This document shows, piece after piece, positions 8,478 through 13,802 of a DNA stretch of 13,802 nucleotides (positions are counted from its first letter, which is position 1; each line of letters begins with the position of its first letter). The notes under the pieces are model-generated. The model was not told the origin of the DNA and made no database searches. It worked only from the letters and a program-made list of their open reading frames with translations. Source of the DNA: Cetobacterium sp. UBA6069 (GTDB lineage: Bacteria > Fusobacteriota > Fusobacteriia > Fusobacteriales > Fusobacteriaceae). Location of the stretch: assembly GCA_002428805.1 (NCBI GenBank), contig DIXX01000092.1, positions 1 to 13,802 of the forward strand, read 5' to 3'. A program made the translations under genes and the position numbers.

Positions 8478-11138
8478 ATGAATGAATTAGCTACTACTTA
8501 TTCCCCTAATGAAATTGAGGGAAGATGGTATAAATATTGGGAGGAATCAAAGTTTTTTGCTGCTACTTTAGATGATAATAAAGCAAACTACTCTATCGTT
8601 ATCCCACCTCCAAATGTAACTGGAATATTACATATGGGACATATTCTTAATAATAGTATCCAAGACGTACTTGTTAGATATAAAAGAATGAGCGGATACA
8701 ACACTCTTTGGATGCCTGGAACAGACCACGCAGGTATCGCAACTCAAAATAGAGTTGAAAGAAAATTAGCTGAAAACGGATTAACTAAAGAAGATTTAGG
8801 AAGAGACGAATTCATAAAGCAAGTTTGGGAATGGAAAGAGCAATACGGTGGTGCGATTACTAACCAACTTAGAAGAATTGGAGCTTCATTAGACTGGGAT
8901 AGAGAAAGATTTACTATGGATGAAGGGCTTTCTGACTCTGTAAAAGATATCTTTATTAAATTATTCAACGATGGATTAATCTATCAAGGTGAATATATGG
9001 TTAACTGGTGTCCTAGATGTGGAACAGCTCTTGCTGATGATGAAGTAGATCACGAAGAAAAAGCTGGTTCTCTATGGAACATAAAATACCCTGTTAAAGA
9101 TTCTGACGAATTCTTAATTATTGCAACTACAAGACCTGAAACTATGCTAGCTGACGTTGCTATTGCAGTAAATCCTAACGATGAAAGATACTCACACCTT
9201 GTTGGTAAAAATGTAATTTTACCATTAGTTGGAAGAGAAATTCCTGTAATCGCTGATGAATATGTTGATATGGAATTTGGTACAGGTGCTTTAAAGATAA
9301 CTCCTGCACACGACCCTAATGACTTCACTTTAGGACAAAAGTTCAACTTACCAATCATCAATATGATGACTCCTGAAGGTAAAGTTTCTAACGATTATCC
9401 TGCTTACGCTGGAATGGATAGATTCGATGCTAGAAAGAAAATGGTAGCTGACTTAGAAGAAGGTGGATTCTTAGTTAAAGTTGAATCTCACTCTCATAAC
9501 GTTGGTGGATGTTATAGATGTAACACTGTTGTAGAGCCTAGAGTATCTAAGCAATGGTTCGTTAAAATGCAACCTTTAGCTGAGAAAGCTTTAGAAGTTG
9601 TTAGAAATGGAAAAGTTAAGCTTATGCCTAAGAGATGGGAAAAAGTTTACTACAACTGGTTAGAAAATATAAGAGATTGGTGTATCTCTAGACAAATCTG
9701 GTGGGGACATAGAATTCCTGCTTGGTATGGTCCTGATATGCACATATTCGTAGCTAAAACTGAAGAGGAAGCTTTCGCTCAAGCTAAAGCTCACTACGGA
9801 CATGATGTTGAATTAACTCAAGAAACTGATGTTCTTGATACTTGGTTCTCATCTGCTCTATGGCCATTCTCAACTTTAGGTTGGCCTGATAAAACAACTG
9901 AATTAGCTAAATTCTACCCTACATCAACTCTAGTTACTGGAGCAGATATTCTGTTCTTCTGGGTTGCTAGAATGGTAATGTTTGGTATGTATACAATGGA
10001 TGATATTCCGTTTGAAAACGTTTACTTACATGGTATCGTAAGAGATGAACTTGGAAGAAAAATGTCTAAATCATTAGGTAATTCTCCTGATCCATTAAAC
10101 TTAATTGAGGAGTATGGAGCTGACGCAATCAGATTCACTATGTTATATAATACTTCTCAAGGGCAAGATGTTCACTTCTCTGAAAAATTAATAGAGATGG
10201 GAAGAAACTTTGCTAATAAGATTTGGAACGTTTCAAGATTCGTTCTTATGAACCTTGAAGATTTCGATATGAAATCATTTGATAAATCTAATGTTCAACT
10301 TGAATTAGTTGACGAATGGATTTTCTCTAAGTTAAATAAAACATCTAAAGATGTTGCAGATAAATTAGAAAAGTTCCAATTAGATGAAGCAGCAAAATCA
10401 TTATATGAGTTCTTAAGAGGAGACTTCTGTGACTGGTATGTTGAATTAGCTAAAGTTAGATTATACAACAAAGAAGAATCAGGTGTTCAATCTAGACAAA
10501 CTGCTCAATATGTTTTATGGACAGTTTTAGAAGCTGGATTAAAACTTTTACATCCATTTATGCCTTATATCACTGAAGAGATTTGGCAAAAAATTAAAGT
10601 AGAAGGAGAGACTATTATGCTTTCTAACTACCCTGTTTGTGATGATTCTTTAGTTGACGATGAAAAAGAAAAAGCTTTTGAATATATTCAAGGGTTAATC
10701 TCTTCATTAAGAAACATAAGAGCTGAAAGAGGAATCTCTCCAGCGAAAGAAGCTAAAGTTGTTATAAGAACATCTAACTCTGTTGAATTAGAAACTTTAA
10801 AAGCAAACGAGTTATTCATAACTAAACTTGCTAAAATTGAGGAGCTAACTGTTGGTTCTGACTTAGCTACTCCAGAGCAAAGTGGATTCAGAGTTAATGG
10901 AAACTCTGAAGTATTTATGATTTTAACTGGTCTTTTAGATGTTGAATCTGAAATTAAAAAGATAAACGAGCAACTTGAAAAAGTTAAGAAGGATTTAGAT
11001 AAAGCTAACGCTAAACTTTCTGATGAAAGATTTACATCTAAAGCTCCTGCTCATATCTTAGATAGAGAAAGAAGAATTCAACAAGAATTCCAAGACAAGT
11101 ATGATAAATTGATGGAAAACTTAAAAAACTTCCAATAA
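8478..11138 (+). CDS. valS: Valyl-tRNA synthetase
   Basis: ValS, a class Ia aminoacyl-tRNA synthetase, charges tRNA-Val with valine and edits mischarged threonine. The 886 residues are a normal length. The HIGH-type motif is HMGH at 52-55 in PPPNVTGILHMGH, and KMSKS is at 528-532 in GRKMSKSLGN. The CP1 editing domain shows TTRPETMLADVAIAVNP and ITPAHDPNDF. Two Cys pairs (Cys178/Cys181 and Cys345/Cys348) look like zinc-binding knuckles. The anticodon-binding helical domain follows, and the last 65 or so residues form the C-terminal coiled-coil tRNA arm (IKKINEQLEKVKKDL onward) that marks ValS rather than IleS or LeuS. AGGAGG overlaps the engB stop. There is no T-box leader here, so regulation is through the upstream operon. 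A strong terminator follows. Confidence 0.97.
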   Translation: MNELATTYSPNEIEGRWYKYWEESKFFAATLDDNKANYSIVIPPPNVTGILHMGHILNNSIQDVLVRYKRMSGYNTLWMPGTDHAGIATQNRVERKLAENGLTKEDLGRDEFIKQVWEWKEQYGGAITNQLRRIGASLDWDRERFTMDEGLSDSVKDIFIKLFNDGLIYQGEYMVNWCPRCGTALADDEVDHEEKAGSLWNIKYPVKDSDEFLIIATTRPETMLADVAIAVNPNDERYSHLVGKNVILPLVGREIPVIADEYVDMEFGTGALKITPAHDPNDFTLGQKFNLPIINMMTPEGKVSNDYPAYAGMDRFDARKKMVADLEEGGFLVKVESHSHNVGGCYRCNTVVEPRVSKQWFVKMQPLAEKALEVVRNGKVKLMPKRWEKVYYNWLENIRDWCISRQIWWGHRIPAWYGPDMHIFVAKTEEEAFAQAKAHYGHDVELTQETDVLDTWFSSALWPFSTLGWPDKTTELAKFYPTSTLVTGADILFFWVARMVMFGMYTMDDIPFENVYLHGIVRDELGRKMSKSLGNSPDPLNLIEEYGADAIRFTMLYNTSQGQDVHFSEKLIEMGRNFANKIWNVSRFVLMNLEDFDMKSFDKSNVQLELVDEWIFSKLNKTSKDVADKLEKFQLDEAAKSLYEFLRGDFCDWYVELAKVRLYNKEESGVQSRQTAQYVLWTVLEAGLKLLHPFMPYITEEIWQKIKVEGETIMLSNYPVCDDSLVDDEKEKAFEYIQGLISSLRNIRAERGISPAKEAKVVIRTSNSVELETLKANELFITKLAKIEELTVGSDLATPEQSGFRVNGNSEVFMILTGLLDVESEIKKINEQLEKVKKDLDKANAKLSDERFTSKAPAHILDRERRIQQEFQDKYDKLMENLKNFQ

Positions 11139-11160
11139 AAGAGTACTTTTAAACTTTATT

Positions 11161-11192
11161 AAGTAGTAGGAATGACTTCCTACTACTTTTTT
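11161..11192 (+). terminator. Rho-independent terminator after valS
   Basis: A perfect 12-base-pair stem (11161-11172 with 11177-11188, left arm AAGTAGTAGGAA) has a 4-base TGAC loop, and its right arm runs into six T residues (11187-11192). It lies 22 bases after the valS stop and should end the clpP-clpX-lon-engB-valS transcript, leaving the next gene to its own promoter. Confidence 0.9.
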
Positions 11193-11209
11193 AAAATAAT
11201 TTGTATTCA

Positions 11210-11237
11210 TTGTGTTAAAATTATGCTAAAATAGAAT
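11210..11237 (+). promoter_or_regulatory. Possible sigma-70 promoter for the LysR-type regulator gene
   Basis: A -35-like TTGTGT (11210-11215) and a -10-like TAGAAT (11232-11237) are 16 bases apart. An alternative extended -10, TGCTAAAAT, lies at 11224-11232. It is placed between the valS terminator and the regulator start, where a promoter is expected. The matches are imperfect and AT-rich DNA gives many such hits, so only the general location is reasonably supported. Confidence 0.45.
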
Positions 11238-11263
11238 AGTAACTATACATAATAATAATAGTT
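11236..11263. promoter_or_regulatory. Cluster of dyad half-sites in the LysR-type regulator leader (possible operator)
   Basis: Three related half-sites occur in 28 bases: ATAGT (11236-11240), its inverse within AACTAT (11241-11246) and ATAGTT (11258-11263). The first two make an 11-base palindrome. The second and third form an exact inverted repeat with 6-base arms and an 11-base spacer. LysR-type proteins commonly bind dyads near their own promoter and repress themselves, so this could be an autoregulatory operator. That is an inference; the low sequence complexity makes chance a real alternative. Confidence 0.4.
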
Positions 11264-11268
11264 GGGAG
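11264..11268 (+). promoter_or_regulatory. Ribosome-binding site deciding the TTG start of the LysR-type gene
   Basis: GGGAG at 11264-11268 lies 8 bases before the TTG at 11277. The only longer in-frame start, a TTG at 11262, would place this motif inside the coding region and leave no ribosome site in front. Confidence 0.65.
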
Positions 11269-11276
11269 TGATACAA

Positions 11277-12143
11277 TTGGATTTACATTATCTTAGAATA
11301 TTTTATGAAGTAGCGAAAGAAAAAAGTTTTACTAAAGCGGCTAATAAATTATACATAAATCAATCAGCGGTTTCAATTCAAGTTAAAAAATTTGAGGAGA
11401 TTTTAAATTCTAAACTTTTTGATAGAAGTTCAAAGAAAATAAAATTAACTTATACTGGGGAAGCTCTTTTCAAAATGGCTGAAGAAATTTTTGAAAAAGT
11501 AAAAAGAGCAGAAAAAGAGATGGAAAGAATCATCAATTTAGATAAAGCAAAAATTTCAATTGGAGCTACATCTGTTATTGGAGAGCCTTTACTTCCTCTT
11601 TTAATGAAAGATTTTATATCTTTACATGATGAGATTGAATACGATATTACAATTTCGAGTAAAGCTTGGCTTTTAAAACTTTTAAAAGAGGGTGAGCTTG
11701 ATATCCTTCTAATTGATGAAGAACATATAACAGATCCTAATTTAGAAGTTCTAACTGTTGGTTCTGTTCCATATATCCTTGTTGGAGTAAAAAATAATCA
11801 AAAATTAGAAGCTATATCTAAAGAACCTTTAATCTCTAGAAAAAATATCTATAACAATGAAAAAGCTATTAGTTATCTAGAGGATAAAAACCATGTTTGC
11901 TTTAATACTAAGATTCCTGTACTTGGGAATTTAGGGGTTATTAAAGGTATGGTTAAAGAAGGAATTGGAAATGTTATTCTACCTTATTATGCGGTTTATA
12001 AAGAGATACAAAATGATGAATTTAAAGTTATTAGAACTATTGATGAAGTTACTGATTCATATCAAATTGTTATAACAAAAGATAAGAAGAATTTAGCTCA
12101 TATAATTAAATTTATCAATTTTGTTAAAGAATTCAAACTTTAA
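11277..12143 (+). CDS. LysR-family transcriptional regulator, target unknown
   Basis: The protein is 288 residues with the TTG start at 11277, giving MDLHYLRIFYEVAKEKSFTKAA, a canonical LysR N-terminus. A winged helix-turn-helix covers about residues 1-60 (AANKLYINQSAVSIQVKKFE is the DNA-contacting part, then LFDRSSKKIKLTYTGEALF). A linker helix spans about 62-90, and a periplasmic-binding-protein-like effector domain about 91-285. LysR regulators act as tetramers that switch genes on or off in response to a small molecule. No specific effector can be read from the sequence. Many LysR genes face away from their target; this one instead lies 23 bases ahead of gmhA on the same strand, so it may be co-transcribed with gmhA. 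The upstream dyad cluster suggests self-control. No recognised subfamily symbol is assigned. Confidence 0.92.
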   Translation: MDLHYLRIFYEVAKEKSFTKAANKLYINQSAVSIQVKKFEEILNSKLFDRSSKKIKLTYTGEALFKMAEEIFEKVKRAEKEMERIINLDKAKISIGATSVIGEPLLPLLMKDFISLHDEIEYDITISSKAWLLKLLKEGELDILLIDEEHITDPNLEVLTVGSVPYILVGVKNNQKLEAISKEPLISRKNIYNNEKAISYLEDKNHVCFNTKIPVLGNLGVIKGMVKEGIGNVILPYYAVYKEIQNDEFKVIRTIDEVTDSYQIVITKDKKNLAHIIKFINFVKEFKL

Positions 12144-12166
12144 TTATTGTAATTTAGGAGGCTAAT

Positions 12167-12742
12167 ATGAACTTATTAGATTCGTATAGAATAACTGCTG
12201 AACTTTTAGAAAAATTTATAAAAGAAGAGGCGGAAAAAAAAGAAACTGAAAAAGTTGCAAAAGATCTTGCAACTATCTTTGAAAATGGAAATAAAGTACT
12301 GATCTGTGGAAACGGAGGAAGTAACTGTGATGCTCTACACTTTGCTGAGGAGTTCACAGGAAGATTTAGAAAAGACAGAAGAGCATTGCCTGCTATATCA
12401 TTATCAGATTCATCGCATATTACTTGTGTTGGAAATGACTATGGTTTTGATTACATCTTCTCTAGAGGTGTAGAAGCTTATGGTAAAGAGGGAGATATGT
12501 TTATTGGTATCTCTACAAGTGGAAATTCTGCTAATGTTATAAAAGCTGTAGAAGCAGCTAAAAAAATGGGACTAAAAACTGCTGTACTTCTTGGAAAAGA
12601 TGGTGGAAAACTTAAAGGAATGTGTGATTATGAATTCATTATTCCTGGAGAAACTTCTGACAGAATCCAAGAGATTCATATGATGATACTACATATTATT
12701 ATTGAAGGTGTAGAAAAAATAATGTTCCCAGAAAATTATTAA
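12167..12742 (+). CDS. gmhA: Sedoheptulose 7-phosphate isomerase (phosphoheptose isomerase)
   Basis: GmhA converts sedoheptulose 7-phosphate to heptose 7-phosphate, the first step toward the ADP-heptose used in lipopolysaccharide inner core, and acts in the cytoplasm as a homotetramer. The 191-residue SIS-domain protein carries the family motifs LICGNGGSNCDALHFAEE, the phosphate loop STSGNS at 116-121 and SDRIQEIHMMILH. By alignment to E. coli GmhA, catalytic Glu65 and His180 correspond to Glu62 and His176 here. This makes GmhA more likely than DiaA, its close SIS relative, which lacks isomerase activity. AGGAGG lies 5 bases before the ATG. The other heptose genes (hldE, gmhB) are not in this window, so gmhA is isolated from its pathway partners here. 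Its presence supports a Gram-negative envelope. Confidence 0.92.
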   Translation: MNLLDSYRITAELLEKFIKEEAEKKETEKVAKDLATIFENGNKVLICGNGGSNCDALHFAEEFTGRFRKDRRALPAISLSDSSHITCVGNDYGFDYIFSRGVEAYGKEGDMFIGISTSGNSANVIKAVEAAKKMGLKTAVLLGKDGGKLKGMCDYEFIIPGETSDRIQEIHMMILHIIIEGVEKIMFPENY

Positions 12743-12768
12743 AATACCCTTTTTAGGGTATTTTTTTT
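12741..12768 (+). terminator. Rho-independent terminator overlapping the gmhA stop
   Basis: A 10-base-pair stem (AAAATACCCT at 12741-12750 with AGGGTATTTT at 12755-12764) has a TTTT loop, and an eight-T run extends from 12761 to 12768. It begins inside the gmhA stop codon and ends right before the GAGGTG ribosome site of the next gene. Only about 4 of the base pairs are G-C, so it may be only moderately efficient. Confidence 0.8.
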
Positions 12769-12779
12769 GAGGTGATTTT

Positions 12780-13616
12780 ATGTTGAAAAATATTTTTTTA
12801 TTTATTTTTTTATCTGTTTTAACTTTCTCAAATAATTTAGAACAAAAAAGTCAAGCTTACATAGCTTCTTTCAATACTTTAAGATTAGGAAAAGGTGAAA
12901 AAGATTATGCTCATCTTGCTAAATCTATTGAGCCTTTTGATATTATTGGATTAGTTGAAGTTATGAATAAAAAAGGTCTCTATAAACTTCTTTCTGAAGT
13001 TGAAAAAATTAGCAATTCAAAATGGGGATATGAAATCTCTCCATATCCTGTTGGAACAGCTGAATATAAAGAATATTATGCTTATTTATATAAAAAAGAT
13101 AAAGTTAAATTTATCAAAAGTGAAGGGTTCTATCCTGATGTAAATGATGATTTTATCCGTGAACCTTATGGTGCTACTTTCAAAATTGACAACTTCGATT
13201 TTACTTATGTTTTAATTCATTCTATCTATGGAAAAAAAGTTTCTCAAAGACAGTTTGAAGCCAGCAAAATTTTAAATGTTTACAACTACTTTCAAAATCT
13301 AGACCCTATCGAAAATGATATTTTAATTGGTGGAGATTTCAATTTAGCGGCCAATGACTCTGCTTTTGAAAACCTTCTAAACCATAAAGATAATATTATT
13401 TTTGCTTTAGATCCATCTATTAAAACAACAATTGGAACTAAAGGTTTTGCAAATTCCTATGATAATATCTTTCTTTCTAAAAAATTCACTACTGAATTCA
13501 AAGGAAGAAGCGGTGCTCTAGATATTACAAAGGAAGATTACATCAAAACTAGAAAGGAGGTTTCTGACCATCTACCTATTTTTATTATAGTAGATACAGA
13601 AATTGACGATGACTAA
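12780..13616 (+). CDS. Predicted secreted DNase I-like endonuclease/exonuclease/phosphatase family protein
   Basis: The 278-residue protein starts with a probable signal peptide: MLKN, a hydrophobic stretch at about 5-16, then SNN; cleavage is likely near residue 18, with no lipobox cysteine seen. The rest is a DNase I fold, and residues equivalent to the DNase I active site can be placed: Asn32 (SFNTLR), Glu60 (GLVEV), Glu98, Arg127, His147 (LIHSIYG), Asp186 and Asn188 (GGDFNLA), Asp228 (YDNIF), Asp263 and His264 (SDHLP). It probably cleaves DNA outside the cytoplasm, for nucleotide scavenging or extracellular DNA degradation. A phosphodiesterase or CdtB-like role on another substrate cannot be excluded. 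The ribosome site GAGGTG (12769-12774) immediately follows the gmhA terminator. The next gene overlaps its end by 8 bases. Confidence 0.85.
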   Translation: MLKNIFLFIFLSVLTFSNNLEQKSQAYIASFNTLRLGKGEKDYAHLAKSIEPFDIIGLVEVMNKKGLYKLLSEVEKISNSKWGYEISPYPVGTAEYKEYYAYLYKKDKVKFIKSEGFYPDVNDDFIREPYGATFKIDNFDFTYVLIHSIYGKKVSQRQFEASKILNVYNYFQNLDPIENDILIGGDFNLAANDSAFENLLNHKDNIIFALDPSIKTTIGTKGFANSYDNIFLSKKFTTEFKGRSGALDITKEDYIKTRKEVSDHLPIFIIVDTEIDDD

Positions 13617-13802
13617 AGCTTTTATTTTTTTAAATGGTGAATTTTCAAATTCAAAAGATTTTTATGAATCTTTAAGTATCGATAGTCAGCATCTCTACTG
13701 TGCTGATGGAGGCAGTAAAAAAGCTCTTGAACTTAATCTTGTTCCTAAAGAAGTTTGGGGAGATTTTGATTCTCTTGACACTGACTCTTTTGAAATTTTA
13801 AA
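13609..13802 (+). CDS. Thiamine pyrophosphokinase (partial, runs off the window)
   Basis: An open frame starts with ATG at 13609, overlapping the last 8 bases of the nuclease gene, and continues 64 codons to the window edge without a stop. It shows the N-terminal signatures of thiamine pyrophosphokinase: ADGGSKKALEL (ADGG at 32-35), then a Pro-containing turn and WGDFDSLD (GDFDS at 51-55), the conserved acidic nucleotide/magnesium site. The enzyme transfers pyrophosphate from ATP to thiamine, giving the cofactor thiamine diphosphate. No clear ribosome site precedes the ATG, so translation is probably coupled to the nuclease gene. The family member is often called thiN, but the substrate-binding C-terminal half is not visible, so I leave the symbol blank. 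Confidence 0.88.
   Translation, partial: MTKAFIFLNGEFSNSKDFYESLSIDSQHLYCADGGSKKALELNLVPKEVWGDFDSLDTDSFEIL

Noticed and set aside
8744-9361. Two - strand open frames opposite valS
   Set aside because: They mirror conserved valS catalytic and editing-domain sequence and show no motif of their own.
11141-11153. Small AAAGAGTACTTTT symmetry after valS
   Set aside because: Pairing is broken in the middle and short; the real terminator starts at 11161.
11262-11276. Longer LysR start at TTG 11262
   Set aside because: It would put the only ribosome site inside the gene and add five residues before the canonical MDLHYLRIF start of the family.
12154-12357. Short - strand open frame opposite the start of gmhA
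   Set aside because: It overlaps the gmhA start and its SIS motif, and has no ribosome site or homology evidence.

Overview
This is an AT-rich window in which every gene reads left to right on the + strand. Gene density is very high: no stretch over about 140 bases lacks a gene, and most genes are separated by 3 to 30 bases. Low GC, AGA as the dominant arginine codon, strong AGGAGG-type ribosome sites and a Bacillus-like gene order (tig, clpX, lon, engB, with valS nearby) sit beside gmhA, an enzyme of lipopolysaccharide heptose synthesis. That mix suggests a low-GC Gram-negative bacterium, most likely a member of the Fusobacteriota (Fusobacterium/Cetobacterium type). The assignment is an inference from the proteins and gene order, not a database match.

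Region 1 (1-3620) holds the end of infB (translation initiation factor IF-2), rbfA (30S maturation), recJ (single-strand exonuclease) and tig (trigger factor). It closes with a strong intrinsic terminator. infB, rbfA and recJ are so tightly packed that they are very probably co-transcribed.

Region 2 (3621-11192) is a proteostasis and translation operon. It begins after a 129-base gap that contains the tig terminator and a separate long near-palindrome. It encodes clpP and clpX (the two parts of the ClpXP protease), lon (ATP-dependent protease), engB/ysxC (50S-assembly GTPase) and valS (valyl-tRNA synthetase), and ends at a second strong terminator. Several ribosome sites overlap the preceding stop codon. 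Trigger factor, ClpXP and Lon together handle folding and turnover of new and damaged proteins, while RbfA, EngB, IF-2 and ValS serve ribosome assembly and translation.

Region 3 (11193-13802) starts with a LysR-type regulator that appears to use a TTG start and has a cluster of short dyad half-sites in its leader. It is followed by gmhA, a terminator that overlaps the gmhA stop, a predicted secreted DNase I-fold nuclease with a full set of catalytic residues, and the start of a thiamine pyrophosphokinase gene that overlaps the nuclease gene by 8 bases and runs off the window.

All complete genes look intact, with their key catalytic motifs present. I found no rRNA, tRNA, CRISPR array, insertion sequence or phage gene. 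I see no convincing new biological system; the points worth a second look are mainly regulatory.
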